The notes: generated from the sequence alone by a model not told the origin. A stretch of 64,000 nt of DNA from Citromicrobium bathyomarinum (GCF_021021475.1 NZ_JAINWL010000001.1:496001-560000); one strand, 5' to 3'. Counted from the stretch's first letter, positions 18,272 through 26,781 are shown. Numbers and translations are program-made.

Positions 18272-18736
18272 TTAGAAGAACGTACCGATGCCGATGGTGA
18301 CGGCGTTGGCTTCGTGATGGTCCACGAACACGTGGCGGTATTCGGCGGCGATGTAGGTGCCGCTGTGGCCGAGGTGGTACTCGTAGCCGATCCCTGCATG
18401 CGGCCCGTCGCCGTGGTGGGTGAAGGTGTATCCGCCCGCGAGGAAGACACTGCCCTTCTCGCTCACCTTGGTGCCGAGGCGGCCGGTCAGCGCGAGTTCC
18501 ACATAGGTATCTTCGGCGAGGATCTTCTCACCCGAGACTTCGCCGCCCAGGAACACCGTGTCGCCAAGGTCGAAATCATAGCCCGCCGCAATGCCGAGGA
18601 CCGGATCGGTTTCCCCGTCCGCCCACGCGACGCCGCCGCGAACTTCCGCGCGCGGGCCACCGGCTGCCTCTTCGGCGAAGGCCGGAGCCGCCGGCAGAGC
18701 GATCAGGAGAGCGGACAACACAACAGGCTTAATCAT
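18272..18736 (-). CDS. Small outer-membrane beta-barrel protein
   Basis: 154 residues. Signal peptide MIKPVVLSALLIALPAAPAFA, then alternating beta strands and a terminal Phe (TIGIGTFF), the usual insertion signal for barrel proteins. Strand patterns such as GIAAGYDFDLGDTVFLGGEVSGE and GIGYEYHLGHSGTYIAAEYRH suggest an eight-strand barrel, with adjacent His residues in the loops (HHGDGPH, DHHEAN). It interrupts the trpF-trpB run on the other strand. Confidence 0.75.
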   Translation of the reverse strand: MIKPVVLSALLIALPAAPAFAEEAAGGPRAEVRGGVAWADGETDPVLGIAAGYDFDLGDTVFLGGEVSGEKILAEDTYVELALTGRLGTKVSEKGSVFLAGGYTFTHHGDGPHAGIGYEYHLGHSGTYIAAEYRHVFVDHHEANAVTIGIGTFF

Positions 18737-18940
18737 CGAAACATCCCATCAAGGGGCCACCGCGCACTCGCCGGAGCGCCGGCCCGAACCAGACCCATAA
18801 GGCTTCCATCATAGAGGGACGCGCCGCGCCCGATTCCCCGGGGGCCGGGTTTTTTGGGCAGCGCGGGCGTGGCAACCGGCTCGCACTACCCACGCAAACC
18901 GGTGGACATGATTTTGCGGCTCTGCCAATCGCTCAGGCCT

Positions 18941-20185
18941 ATGCGCACACCCCAGACCAGCCCGGGCGACACCGCCGACACCCCCAACAGCTTCCGCCAG
19001 CAGCCGGACGATCGCGGCCATTTCGGCGATTTCGGCGGGCGCTACGTCGCCGAAACGCTGATGCCGAACATCCTCGCGCTGGAGCAGGCCTATGACGAGG
19101 CGAAGAAGGATCCCGCCTTCACCGACCAGTTCGAGGATTTGCTGGAGCACTATGTCGGCCGCCCCAGCCCGCTCTATTTTGCGGAGCGCCTAACCGAAGC
19201 GCTGGGCGGCGCGCAGGTGTGGTTCAAGCGCGACGAGCTCAATCACACCGGCGCGCACAAGATCAACAACTGCATCGGGCAGATCCTGCTCGCGATCCGG
19301 ATGGGCAAGACGCGCATTATCGCAGAGACCGGCGCGGGCCAGCACGGCGTGGCCACCGCCACCGTGTGCGCGCGGTTCGGCCTGCCTTGCGTGGTGTACA
19401 TGGGCGCGGAAGACGTGCGGCGGCAGTCGCCCAACGTGTTCCGGATGAAGCTGCTCGGCGCCGAGATCGTCCCCGTCACCAGCGGGCGCGGCACGCTCAA
19501 GGACGCGATGAACGAGGCGCTGCGCGACTGGGTCGCGAATGTGGACGACACGTTCTACATCATCGGCACTGCGGCGGGCCCGCACCCCTACCCCGCGATG
19601 GTCCGCGACTTCCAGAGCGTGATCGGCACCGAGGCGCGCGCCCAGATCCAGCAGCGCACCAGCCGCCTGCCCGATCTTCTGGTCGCGTGCATCGGCGGCG
19701 GCTCCAACGCGCTGGGCCTGTTCCACCCCTTCCTCGACGATCCGGACGTGAAGATGCTCGGCGTCGAAGCGGCAGGGCTCGGCCTCGATGGAGACCAGCA
19801 CGCCGCCAGCCTGACCGGCGGTGCCCCCGGCATCCTCCACGGCAACAAGACCTTCCTGCTGCAGGACGAGGACGGCCAGATCACCGAAGGCCACTCGATC
19901 TCCGCAGGCCTCGACTACCCCGGCATCGGCCCCGAGCATGCCTGGCTCAAAGACATCGGCCGCGTCGAATACACCGCCGTCACCGACGACGAGGCGCTGG
20001 AGGCCTTCCAGCTGCTGTGCCGGACCGAGGGGATCATCCCCGCGCTGGAGCCTTCGCATGCCATCGCGGCGGTCGCGAAGCGCGCGAAGGAGATGGACAA
20101 GGACGCCATCATACTCGCGAATTTGTGCGGGCGCGGGGACAAGGACATCTTCACCGTGGCCGAGAAGCTGGGGGTGGAGATTTGA
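18941..20185 (+). CDS. trpB: Tryptophan synthase beta chain
   Basis: 414 residues. Joins indole and serine to make tryptophan with PLP. The PLP lysine is Lys107 in HTGAHKINN, Glu of ETGAGQHG is the catalytic acid, and GGGSNA binds the PLP phosphate. ATG 18941 (MRTPQTSPG) is chosen; an upstream ATG at 18908 is possible but adds an unlikely segment. The stop overlaps a TTG that opens a small membrane ORF. The last 36 codons recur, slightly diverged, 350 bp downstream. Confidence 0.96.
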   Translation: MRTPQTSPGDTADTPNSFRQQPDDRGHFGDFGGRYVAETLMPNILALEQAYDEAKKDPAFTDQFEDLLEHYVGRPSPLYFAERLTEALGGAQVWFKRDELNHTGAHKINNCIGQILLAIRMGKTRIIAETGAGQHGVATATVCARFGLPCVVYMGAEDVRRQSPNVFRMKLLGAEIVPVTSGRGTLKDAMNEALRDWVANVDDTFYIIGTAAGPHPYPAMVRDFQSVIGTEARAQIQQRTSRLPDLLVACIGGGSNALGLFHPFLDDPDVKMLGVEAAGLGLDGDQHAASLTGGAPGILHGNKTFLLQDEDGQITEGHSISAGLDYPGIGPEHAWLKDIGRVEYTAVTDDEALEAFQLLCRTEGIIPALEPSHAIAAVAKRAKEMDKDAIILANLCGRGDKDIFTVAEKLGVEI

Positions 20186-20355
20186 GCCCCCGCAGGCTGG
20201 CCTGGCTCACAATCGCTCTCGCGCTGGTCGGCTTGCTGTTCCTTGCGGCAAGCGGCCTGTGGCGCGAGACCGGCGCGATAGCCGCGACGGCGTTCGTATT
20301 CCTTGCCGCCACTACAATTCTTAGCTTCCTCATAAGCGGTAAGAAGCCGGAATAA
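20182..20355 (+). CDS. Small two-helix membrane protein coupled to trpB
   Basis: 57 residues, starting at TTG 20182, which overlaps the trpB stop (TTGA). Sequence [19 protein letters not shown], then a polar turn (GLWRET) and a second hydrophobic segment ending [13 protein letters not shown]. The positive-inside pattern puts both ends in the cytoplasm. No family recognised. The same TTGA arrangement is repeated at 20535 after the trpB remnant. Confidence 0.55.
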   Translation: MSPRRLAWLTIALALVGLLFLAASGLWRETGAIAATAFVFLAATTILSFLISGKKPE

Positions 20356-20371
20356 CCGCTCACTCACTAGG

Positions 20372-20408
20372 CATTGCGAGGAGCCTGGAAGGCGACGCGG
20401 CAATCCAG
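20372..20408 (+). repeat. Intergenic repeat of the CATTGCGAGGAG...GGCAATCCAG type
   Basis: An imperfect palindrome whose ends ATTGC and GCAAT pair. Sequences of this form (CATTGCGAGGAG at one end, CGGCAATCCAG at the other) recur between genes in many bacterial genomes. It lies between the first small membrane ORF and the trpB remnant. Only one copy is in this window, so the repeat status is from recollection of the family. Confidence 0.45.
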
Positions 20409-20427
20409 ATTAAGAGGTTTTGACGAG

Positions 20428-20538
20428 CCGAAACGCGCAAAGGAAATGGACAAGGACGCGATGATCCTTGCCAACCTGTGCGGGCGGGCGGACAAGGATA
20501 TTTTCACGGCCGCTGAAAAGCTGGAGGTGGAGATTTGA
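20428..20538 (+). pseudogene. Duplicated 3' end of trpB (about 36 codons)
   Basis: In frame this reads [19 protein letters not shown] and on to EKLEVEI, then TGA. It matches the trpB C-terminus ([19 protein letters not shown] ... EKLGVEI) at all but about four positions, while many third-codon bases differ. There is no open frame upstream, so it is a fragment. The following small ORF begins with the same TTGA overlap as in the intact copy. The duplicated unit is therefore the trpB tail plus an adjoining start. Confidence 0.8.
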
Positions 20539-20720
20539 GCAAGGCACTCGTGTTGGCGCGCAATGTGCTTGTCATGACGACCATCCTGACAGCTCTGTTT
20601 GCTGGTCTCGACGCGCTATTTTCGCAGGATCCCGATCCGCTAGTCGAGAATGTCGCGCTGGCATTTGCAGTCGCGATCATCATCGAACTAAGACAGCTTT
20701 GGGCCAATGGGACGAAGTGA
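20535..20720 (+). CDS. Small membrane protein after the trpB remnant
   Basis: 61 residues from TTG 20535, overlapping the remnant's TGA. Two hydrophobic stretches (VLVMTTILTALFAGLDALF and NVALAFAVAIIIELRQLW) are separated by an acidic loop SQDPDPLVEN. It shares its position and size with the 57-residue ORF after intact trpB, but sequence similarity is slight. Function unknown; expression is unproven because the fragment lacks an obvious promoter. Confidence 0.5.
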   Translation: MSKALVLARNVLVMTTILTALFAGLDALFSQDPDPLVENVALAFAVAIIIELRQLWANGTK

Positions 20721-20754
20721 CGCACTTCGTTCCGCCCTCGGCAAACGCCCAAAG

Positions 20755-20792
20755 CCCTCTCTCCTTCAGGGGAGAGGGTTGGGAGAGGGGCC
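20755..20792 (+). repeat. Hairpin-repeat module, left of the DUF559 gene
   Basis: A 10-bp stem CCCTCTCTCC / GGGGAGAGGG (one T-G pair) with loop TTCA at 20755-20778, then TTGGGAGAGGGGCC. The same module lies inverted at 21141-21178, right of the DUF559 gene. The terminal G-run also acts as the apparent ribosome-binding site of that gene. Confidence 0.8.
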
Positions 20793-21167
20793 TTGCGCGA
20801 CGCTGAACTGACCAGCCGCGCCCGCGACATGCGCAAGGGCATGACCGAGCCGGAGACGCGGTTGTGGCTCGAACTGCGCGACGGTCGCTTTCACGGGATC
20901 AAGTTTCGGCGGCAGAAGGTCATCGGGCGATATATCGCGGACTTTGCGGCGAACGATCCCAGGCTGGTGATCGAGCTGGATGGCGATACGCATGCTTCAA
21001 CTTCAGAATACGACGCAGAGCGTACGCGCTATGTGGAAGCGCATGGGTACCGGGTTGTCCGCTTCAGCAATGCGGAGGTGATCGAGAACATGGACGGCGT
21101 TTTGCAACGGCTGGGCGAGATCGTGTGTGCGCTGCGCCATGCCCCTCCCCCCAACCCCCTCCCCTGA
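20793..21167 (+). CDS. DUF559 (Vsr-like) endonuclease-domain protein
   Basis: 124 residues. DUF559 proteins have a PD-(D/E)XK nuclease fold related to very-short-patch-repair nucleases. Visible are RARDMRKGMTEPETRLW, the strand GIKFRRQKVIGRYIADF, and the catalytic-looking VIELDGDTHA with a following DAERTRYVEAHGYRVVRF, all typical. TTG 20793 is chosen because the conserved RAR motif precedes the first ATG (20829) and a GGGAGAGGGG lies just upstream. The last codons (APPPNPLP) are encoded by the right-hand hairpin repeat, so the gene and repeats are physically interlocked. It sits between trpB and trpA without any tryptophan role. Confidence 0.8.
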   Translation: MRDAELTSRARDMRKGMTEPETRLWLELRDGRFHGIKFRRQKVIGRYIADFAANDPRLVIELDGDTHASTSEYDAERTRYVEAHGYRVVRFSNAEVIENMDGVLQRLGEIVCALRHAPPPNPLP

Positions 21168-21178
21168 AGGTGAGGGGG
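21141..21178 (-). repeat. Hairpin-repeat module, right of the DUF559 gene (inverted)
   Basis: An inverted copy of the left module. The stem CCCCCTCCCC (21155-21164) / GGTGAGGGGG (21169-21178) has one mismatch and loop TGAA. It is preceded by GCCCCTCCCCCCAA, the reverse complement of the left module's TTGGGAGAGGGGC with small changes. It overlaps the last codons of the DUF559 gene. Confidence 0.8.
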
Positions 21179-21185
21179 CTCAACC

Positions 21186-21632
21186 ATGACCTCACGCGCT
21201 CCCCTCTCTCTCACCGGCTCGTGCCATTGCGGCAGGGTCTCGGTGAAGCTGCGGACGTCATCAAAGACCCTTCCGGCGGCGCGCGCGTGCGGGTGCTCCT
21301 TCTGCACCAAGCATGGCGCGGCGTGGACCAGCGATCCTCAGGGCGAGCTTGTCCTGTCGCATCGCGCACCCGATGACATCCGCCGCTACCGCTTCGGGCT
21401 GGGCATTACCGACTTCATCATCTGCGCGCATTGCGGCGTGCCCTGCGTCGCGATGGGGATGGTCGACGACCGGCTGCTGGGCGTCGTCAACATCAACACG
21501 ATGGACCGGTTGGGCGATTTCGCCCCCGCCAGCCCCGCCTCCTTCGACGGGGAAGAGACCGACGACCGCCTCGCACGGCGGCGCAAGGGGTGGACGCCGG
21601 CGCGCGTGGTGTGCGCGGAGGATGAGGGATAG
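21186..21632 (+). CDS. GFA-family (CENP-V/Mss4-like) zinc protein
   Basis: 148 residues. Family members share a beta-fold with two zinc sites. The expected ligands are present: Cys13 and Cys15 (GSCHCG), a Cys35/Cys37/Cys40 cluster (CGCSFC) and Cys80/Cys83 (CAHCG). The family was named for glutathione-dependent formaldehyde activation in one member; most have no proven substrate and none can be assigned here. It begins 6 nt after the right hairpin repeat and so may have been carried into the trp interval with it. Confidence 0.85.
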   Translation: MTSRAPLSLTGSCHCGRVSVKLRTSSKTLPAARACGCSFCTKHGAAWTSDPQGELVLSHRAPDDIRRYRFGLGITDFIICAHCGVPCVAMGMVDDRLLGVVNINTMDRLGDFAPASPASFDGEETDDRLARRRKGWTPARVVCAEDEG

Positions 21633-21681
21633 GCCCGCCGCATGCTTGGAAGACGAAAGCCGGGTCGACCCCAACCACAAT

Positions 21682-21769
21682 CGTCATCCCGGACTCGATC
21701 CGGGATCCCGCTTCTTCCGGAGCGCGCCACTCAAGGCAGCGGGACCCCGGATCGAGTCCGGGGTGACGA
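21682..21769. repeat. Long REP-like palindrome
   Basis: Arms of about 31 nt: CGTCATCCCGGACTCGATCC onward (21682-21712) and AGCGGGACCCCGGATCGAGT onward (21738-21769), differing at two positions that still pair as G-U in RNA. The 305-bp gap 21633-21937 between the GFA gene and trpA holds this palindrome and no convincing gene. Sequences of this type are common between genes in Sphingomonadales. Confidence 0.75.
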
Positions 21770-21937
21770 ACACGAGAAACCCTGTCCTACACCCACTCCC
21801 CACGCGCATAATCGCCGCATGACCCGCTCAGCGCCCTTCCCCACCCCGCCGTTCTTTGCCATGCGCATCGCCAGCCCGTTTTTCTAACCTAGGACAGTGT
21901 GTCAGGTGTGTCAGCGTTCAGCCCCGAGAGCCCTACG

Positions 21938-22753
21938 ATGAACAACGCGAACCGAATCGCAGCCGCCTTCGCAAAGCCGCACCCTGCGCTGGTGTGCTTC
22001 GTCACCGCGGGCGATGGCGATACTGCCGCCAATCTCGATGCGCTGGTCGATGGCGGCGCGGATGTGATCGAGCTGGGGATGCCCTTTACCGATCCGATGG
22101 CGGACGGCCCCGCGATCCAGGCGGCGAACATCCGCGCACTGAAAGCCGGGACGACCACCGCCGACGTGCTGATGATCGCCAACGAGTTCCGCGAGCGGCA
22201 CCCGGACGTGCCGCTGGTGCTGATGGGCTATGCCAACCCGATGGTCCGCCGCGGGCCTGAGTGGTTCGCGCAGGAGGCCGCAGGCGCGGGCGTCGACGGC
22301 GTGATCTGCGTCGACATCCCGCCCGAGGAAGACTCAGCGCTCGGCCCGGCATTGCGCGAACGGGGCATCGCCCCGATCCGCCTCGCCACGCCGACCACCG
22401 ACGACTTCCGCCTGCCGACCGTGATCGAGGGGAGCGAAGGCTTCCTCTATTACGTCTCGGTCGCCGGGATCACCGGCAAGCAGAGCGCCGCGCAGGACTC
22501 GATCGATGCGGCGGTGAAGCGGCTGAAGGCGGCGACCGACCTGCCCGTCGCGGTCGGCTTCGGCGTGCGCACGCCCGAACAGGCCGGCGCCATCGCCAGG
22601 GTGGCCGATGGCGTGGTGGTTGGCTCGGCGCTGGTCGATCTGGTCGCCGAACATGGCGCGGATGCACCCGCACACCTGCGCGATCTCACCGCAAGACTTG
22701 CCAAGGCGGTCCATTCTGCGGAAAGGACGCCCCAAAAGGAGTCTGGCGCATGA
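21938..22753 (+). CDS. trpA: Tryptophan synthase alpha chain
   Basis: 271 residues. Cleaves indoleglycerol phosphate and passes indole to TrpB. The catalytic Glu and Asp are in [14 protein letters not shown]; the barrel's phosphate-binding loop is [12 protein letters not shown] 21938 follows a GAGAG ribosome-binding site; a GTG at 21899 is less likely. It is 1.75 kb from trpB, so it probably has its own promoter. Its stop overlaps the accD ATG (ATGA). Confidence 0.95.
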   Translation: MNNANRIAAAFAKPHPALVCFVTAGDGDTAANLDALVDGGADVIELGMPFTDPMADGPAIQAANIRALKAGTTTADVLMIANEFRERHPDVPLVLMGYANPMVRRGPEWFAQEAAGAGVDGVICVDIPPEEDSALGPALRERGIAPIRLATPTTDDFRLPTVIEGSEGFLYYVSVAGITGKQSAAQDSIDAAVKRLKAATDLPVAVGFGVRTPEQAGAIARVADGVVVGSALVDLVAEHGADAPAHLRDLTARLAKAVHSAERTPQKESGA

Positions 22754-23598
22754 GCTGGTTCAATCGTGTCCGCAATTCGCTGCCCTTCGTGGCCAAGCGC
22801 TCCACCGACGAAACGCTGTGGATCAAGTGCAAGGGCTGCGGAGAGATGATCTTCGCAAGCGACTATGCCGACAATCTCTACGTCTGCCCGCGCTGCGAGC
22901 ACCACGGGCGGATCGGTGCAGACACGCGGATCGCGATGCTGATGGACGAGGGCTTTACGCTGCTGCCCCAGCCCGAGGTCAAGGAAGACCCGCTCAAGTT
23001 CCGCGATTCCAAGCGCTATACCGACCGGCTGAGAGCCGCGCGCGCCAACAATCCGCACCGCGATGCCTTCACCGTGGCGAGCGGGGCGATCGACGGGCAG
23101 CCTGCGGTCGTGGGCGTGCAGGACTTCCACTTCATGGGCGGTTCGATGGGCATGGCGGTGGGCCAGGCCTTCTGCGACGGCGCTGCCGAAGCCCTGCGGC
23201 GCAAGTGCGGCTATGTCGTCGTGACCGCGGCGGGCGGTGCGCGGATGCAGGAAGGCATTCTCAGCCTGATGCAGATGCCCAAGGCGACCGTGATGGTGCG
23301 CAAGCTGCGCGCGGCGGGCCTGCCCTATATCGTGCTGCTGACCGACCCGACCACCGGCGGCGTTACCGCCAGCTACGCGATGCTCGGCGACGTGCAGATC
23401 GCGGAACCGGGCGCGCTGATCGGCTTTGCGGGCCAGCGCGTGATTCAGGAGACGATCCGCGAACAGCTGCCCGAAGGCTTCCAGCGCGCCGAATACCTGC
23501 ACGAACACGGCATGGTTGACCGCGTGGTGCACCGCCACGCCCTCAAGGCCGAGCTGGCGATGATGCTGCGCTATATGCGCGGATCGAAGGCTGCGTGA
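22750..23598 (+). CDS. accD: Acetyl-CoA carboxylase carboxyltransferase subunit beta
   Basis: 282 residues. With AccA it transfers the carboxyl group from biotin to acetyl-CoA, giving malonyl-CoA for fatty-acid synthesis. An N-terminal zinc ribbon has Cys27, Cys30, Cys46 and Cys49 (CKGCG ... CPRCE). The crotonase-like core includes [12 protein letters not shown] and [17 protein letters not shown]. Translationally coupled to trpA. The accD-folC order is common in proteobacteria, here with a hairpin repeat between. Confidence 0.97.
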   Translation: MSWFNRVRNSLPFVAKRSTDETLWIKCKGCGEMIFASDYADNLYVCPRCEHHGRIGADTRIAMLMDEGFTLLPQPEVKEDPLKFRDSKRYTDRLRAARANNPHRDAFTVASGAIDGQPAVVGVQDFHFMGGSMGMAVGQAFCDGAAEALRRKCGYVVVTAAGGARMQEGILSLMQMPKATVMVRKLRAAGLPYIVLLTDPTTGGVTASYAMLGDVQIAEPGALIGFAGQRVIQETIREQLPEGFQRAEYLHEHGMVDRVVHRHALKAELAMMLRYMRGSKAA

Positions 23599-23608
23599 CG
23601 ATCATCCT

Positions 23609-23733
23609 CCCCTCCCCTTCAGGGGAGGGGATCGAGGGGTGGGGGAAAGCTGGGCGCGAGACCCCTCCCCCAACCGGCGACGGGTCGTCCGGGGGACGTT
23701 TCACCCGACGCCCCCCCCTGAACGAGAAGGGGC
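23609..23733. repeat. Paired hairpin repeat between accD and folC
   Basis: The left part is a perfect CCCCTCCCC-TTCA-GGGGAGGGG hairpin (23609-23630), followed by ATCGAGGGGTGGGGG. The right part is inverted: ACCCCTCCCCCAACC (from 23661), then a spacer of about 40 nt, and CCCCCCCTGAACGAGAAGGGG ending at 23732. The modules resemble those around the DUF559 gene, but only about 15 nt lie between the inner ends instead of a gene. It fills nearly the whole 141-bp gap. Confidence 0.65.
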
Positions 23734-23739
23734 TGTGAT

Positions 23740-25047
23740 ATGAAGGACTTCGCCCGCTCGGACGATCCAGCCGTGCAGGCCCAGCTCGACCGGCTGGCCG
23801 CGCTCTCGGTGCCCGACGGCCGGCTGGGGCTGGAGACGATCCGCGCTCTGCTGGCCCGGCTGGGCGATCCTCAGGACCGACTGCCGCCGGTGTTCCATGT
23901 CGCAGGCACCAACGGCAAGGGGTCGACCTGCGCCATCCTGCGCGCGATGCTGGAGGCGGATGGCAAGCGGGTCCATGTCGCCACCAGCCCGCATCTGGTG
24001 CGCTATAACGAGCGGATCCGGATCGCAGGCGCGCTGATCGGCGACGCACAGCTCGCCGCGCTGCTGGCCGAGGTGCTGGATGCCAGTGAAGAGGACGGCG
24101 AAGATCTGAACCCCAGCTTCTTCGAAGTCACCATCGCCGCCACCTTCCTCGCCTTCGCGCGCGAACCCGCAGATGCCTGCGTGATCGAGGTAGGCCTTGG
24201 CGGGCGCTTCGATGCGACCAATGTGCTGGGCTCGCACGTGCTGGCCGCGTGCGGGATCGCCGCGCTGGGGCTGGACCATGAACGCTTCCTGCTCGCGCCG
24301 GAGGATAACGTGCCTGCCGAACCGCTGGCACGCATCGGGTTCGAGAAGGCCGGGATCGGCAAGCCCGGCGTGCCGCTGGTCACGCTGTCCTACCCCGAAG
24401 GCGTAACGCTGGAGGTGGAGCATGCGGCGATCGTGCGTGAGGCGCTGCTAACGATGCGCGGGCGCGAATGGCATTCAAGCGTCACCGAGACGGGCCTCCA
24501 CTTCGTCGATGCGCTGGGCGAGCTCGCGCTGCCCCTGCCCGCCCTGCCCGGCGCGCATCAGGCGGAGAACGCCGCGCTCGCCATCGCGATGCTGCGGCAT
24601 CAGGACCGGGTCAGCGTGTCGCGGGATGCGATGGCGCAGGGGCTGCGAAGCGTGACATGGCCCGCGCGGCTTCAACGCCTGCCCGCCTCGCCGCTGACGG
24701 GCGAGCGGATCGTATGGGTCGATGGCGGCCACAATCCCAGCGCGGGCGAGGCGCTGGCGCAGCACTTTACGGGTGAGCGTTTCCACCTCATCCTCGGCAT
24801 GCTCGCCAACAAGGATCACCGCGCTCTGGTCGATCCGCTGGCGGACGCCATCGCGAGCATCACCGCCGTACCGGTGCCGGGGCACGAGTATCACCCCGCG
24901 AGCATGTACGGAGCAGACGTACGCGAAGCGGCGGATGTCGCCCATGCGCTGCGTGCCCTGCCCGACGACGGATTGCCTGTGCTGATCGCAGGCTCGCTCT
25001 ACCTCGCGGGCGATGTGCTGCGGCTGAGCGGCGCGCTGCCCGACTGA
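23740..25047 (+). CDS. folC: Bifunctional folylpolyglutamate synthase / dihydrofolate synthase
   Basis: 435 residues. Adds glutamate to dihydropteroate and to tetrahydrofolates. The Mur-ligase type P-loop is AGTNGKGST (residues 55-63). SPHLVRYNERIRI, FEVTIAATFLAF and EVGLGGRFDATN are conserved folate/ATP segments, and the C-terminal domain has WVDGGHNPSAG. Its TGA stop directly abuts the stop of the convergent permease gene with no spacer. Confidence 0.96.
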   Translation: MKDFARSDDPAVQAQLDRLAALSVPDGRLGLETIRALLARLGDPQDRLPPVFHVAGTNGKGSTCAILRAMLEADGKRVHVATSPHLVRYNERIRIAGALIGDAQLAALLAEVLDASEEDGEDLNPSFFEVTIAATFLAFAREPADACVIEVGLGGRFDATNVLGSHVLAACGIAALGLDHERFLLAPEDNVPAEPLARIGFEKAGIGKPGVPLVTLSYPEGVTLEVEHAAIVREALLTMRGREWHSSVTETGLHFVDALGELALPLPALPGAHQAENAALAIAMLRHQDRVSVSRDAMAQGLRSVTWPARLQRLPASPLTGERIVWVDGGHNPSAGEALAQHFTGERFHLILGMLANKDHRALVDPLADAIASITAVPVPGHEYHPASMYGADVREAADVAHALRALPDDGLPVLIAGSLYLAGDVLRLSGALPD

Positions 25048-26781
25048 CTACTGCGCCGCAACCGCTTCCGATCCGGGCGGCGGCGCGTTCTGCGAGCGGC
25101 CCGAACGGACCACGCGGATCCATTCGAACACGCACAGCACCACCGCCAGCATCCCGATCAGCGTCGTCAGGATGAACACGTCGTAATAGCCCTGCTTCTC
25201 GATCATCTCCCCCAGCGCGCCGCGCCCCAGCGTGCCCACCAGCAGCGTCAGCGAGGAAAGGAGCGCGTACTGGACCGCCGAGTACTTCTTCGAAACGATC
25301 GAGCTCAGCCACGCGACATAGGCGGCCCCCGCGATGCCGATCGCGAGGTTCTCCCACATGATCGTGAAGGTCAGCCGCGGCAGCGCCTCCGACCCGAACG
25401 GGGCCATGAAACCGATCAGCGCGGAAAAGCCGATCGCGTCGCTCGCCGCCTGCATGTTCGCCCCGCCTGCCGCCATGTCGGCATAGAGCAGGTTGGTCAG
25501 CGCAGCGATCAGCGCGCCCAGCGTCAGCGTGGCCATCCGTCCGATCGCGGTCAGCAGATAGCCGCCGATCGCCAGACCCGCGATGATCGCGCCGACTCCG
25601 AAGAACTTGGAAGCGAAGGCGACTTCGTCGTTCGTGTACTGCAACTCGCCCAGATAGAACGGATAGGCGAAGGTGCCCCAGATCGCGTCGCAGATCCGGT
25701 AGGTCAGCACCAGCGAAAGGATCAGCACCAGAGACCAGCCCATCCGCCCGACGAATTCGACCAGCGGCATCACGAGGGCGCGGTAGAGGTGGTCCATCGC
25801 ATAGGATTGGCCCGCACGTTCGGGCAGGTCCTCGGTCATCACATATTCGCCCCGCTCCTTCTTGGAGGCGAGCCAGCCCGCGATCAGCGCGGGGATGACG
25901 ACCGTGGCGACGATGATCCACGGGCCGTAGTTGAGCGTGAATTCGGTCGGATTGGGCCGCTCCTCCGGCGGGAAGGCCAGCGACATGTACATGAAGGTGA
26001 GCACTGTGCCGATGGCGACCGCCCACAGCAGGCCGACCGCGCCCAGCGCCTTGGCGCGGACCGAGGGCTTCAGCTCGCCCTTCCGGCGCAGGCTGAGCAG
26101 CAGTTCGTCGTCGATCGTGCCGTCGACATTCTCGCCTGCCTTGCTGTCGGGCGCGAACAGGCCCGCAATCCCGATCACCAGCAGGATCGCGCCCATCATC
26201 AGGTAGGTCTGCGGCCAGCCGATCCGCGCGGCGATGATCAGGCCCAGCGCCCCGCCCACCAGTGCCGCCAGCCGGTAGCCCATCTGATAAACGGTCGAGA
26301 GGATGTCGATCGTCGCCTCTTCGTCCGCGACGTCGATGCGCCAGGCGTTGATCGCGATGTCCTGCGTAGCGCTGGCCAGTGCGCCGATCCCGGCGAGCAG
26401 GCTGAACCAGCCGATCGCCTCGTTCGTCGGATTGGACAGCGAAAGCGCGATGAGGATGACGCCGAGCAGGATCTGCGCGGGCACGATCCACTGCTTGCGC
26501 CGGCCGAGCTTGCGGAAGCCGGGGATCGAAACCTTGTCGATCAGCGGCGACCAGAGGAACTGGAACGCGTAGGCAAGCCCGATCAGCGAGAAGACGCCCA
26601 TCGTCTCCAGCTCCACCTCGGCTTCGGAAAGCCAGGCGTAGAGCGTGCCGAGGAACAGCGCGAAAGGCAGGCCGCTCGCAAAACCGAACAGCGCCATATA
26701 GCCGCTCTTGGGATTGCGCAGAGAGCGCGCCAGCGTTCCCCAGCCCGGCTTCTTCGCCTTGTCAGCCTTTGCCTCGGCCAT
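25048..26781 (-). CDS. AmpG-like major facilitator permease
   Basis: 577 residues from ATG 26781 (MAEAKADKAKK). The first half (YMALFGFASGLPFALFLGTLYAWLSE, then LWSPLIDKVSIPGFRKLGRRKQW, and a helix with ASATQDIAINAWRID) matches the AmpG muropeptide permease family of the MFS. AmpG imports anhydro-muropeptides for cell-wall recycling. The protein is longer than E. coli AmpG because of an inserted, charged central region. Around 12-14 membrane segments are visible. Muropeptide transport is likely but not proven; a different AmpG/SLC33-type substrate is possible. Confidence 0.8.
   Translation of the reverse strand: MAEAKADKAKKPGWGTLARSLRNPKSGYMALFGFASGLPFALFLGTLYAWLSEAEVELETMGVFSLIGLAYAFQFLWSPLIDKVSIPGFRKLGRRKQWIVPAQILLGVILIALSLSNPTNEAIGWFSLLAGIGALASATQDIAINAWRIDVADEEATIDILSTVYQMGYRLAALVGGALGLIIAARIGWPQTYLMMGAILLVIGIAGLFAPDSKAGENVDGTIDDELLLSLRRKGELKPSVRAKALGAVGLLWAVAIGTVLTFMYMSLAFPPEERPNPTEFTLNYGPWIIVATVVIPALIAGWLASKKERGEYVMTEDLPERAGQSYAMDHLYRALVMPLVEFVGRMGWSLVLILSLVLTYRICDAIWGTFAYPFYLGELQYTNDEVAFASKFFGVGAIIAGLAIGGYLLTAIGRMATLTLGALIAALTNLLYADMAAGGANMQAASDAIGFSALIGFMAPFGSEALPRLTFTIMWENLAIGIAGAAYVAWLSSIVSKKYSAVQYALLSSLTLLVGTLGRGALGEMIEKQGYYDVFILTTLIGMLAVVLCVFEWIRVVRSGRSQNAPPPGSEAVAAQ

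Noticed and set aside
18828-18855. CCCG...CGGG followed by six T before trpB, a possible terminator or attenuator
   Set aside because: The stem is short and competing pairings exist; no leader peptide with Trp codons was found, so attenuation is not supported.
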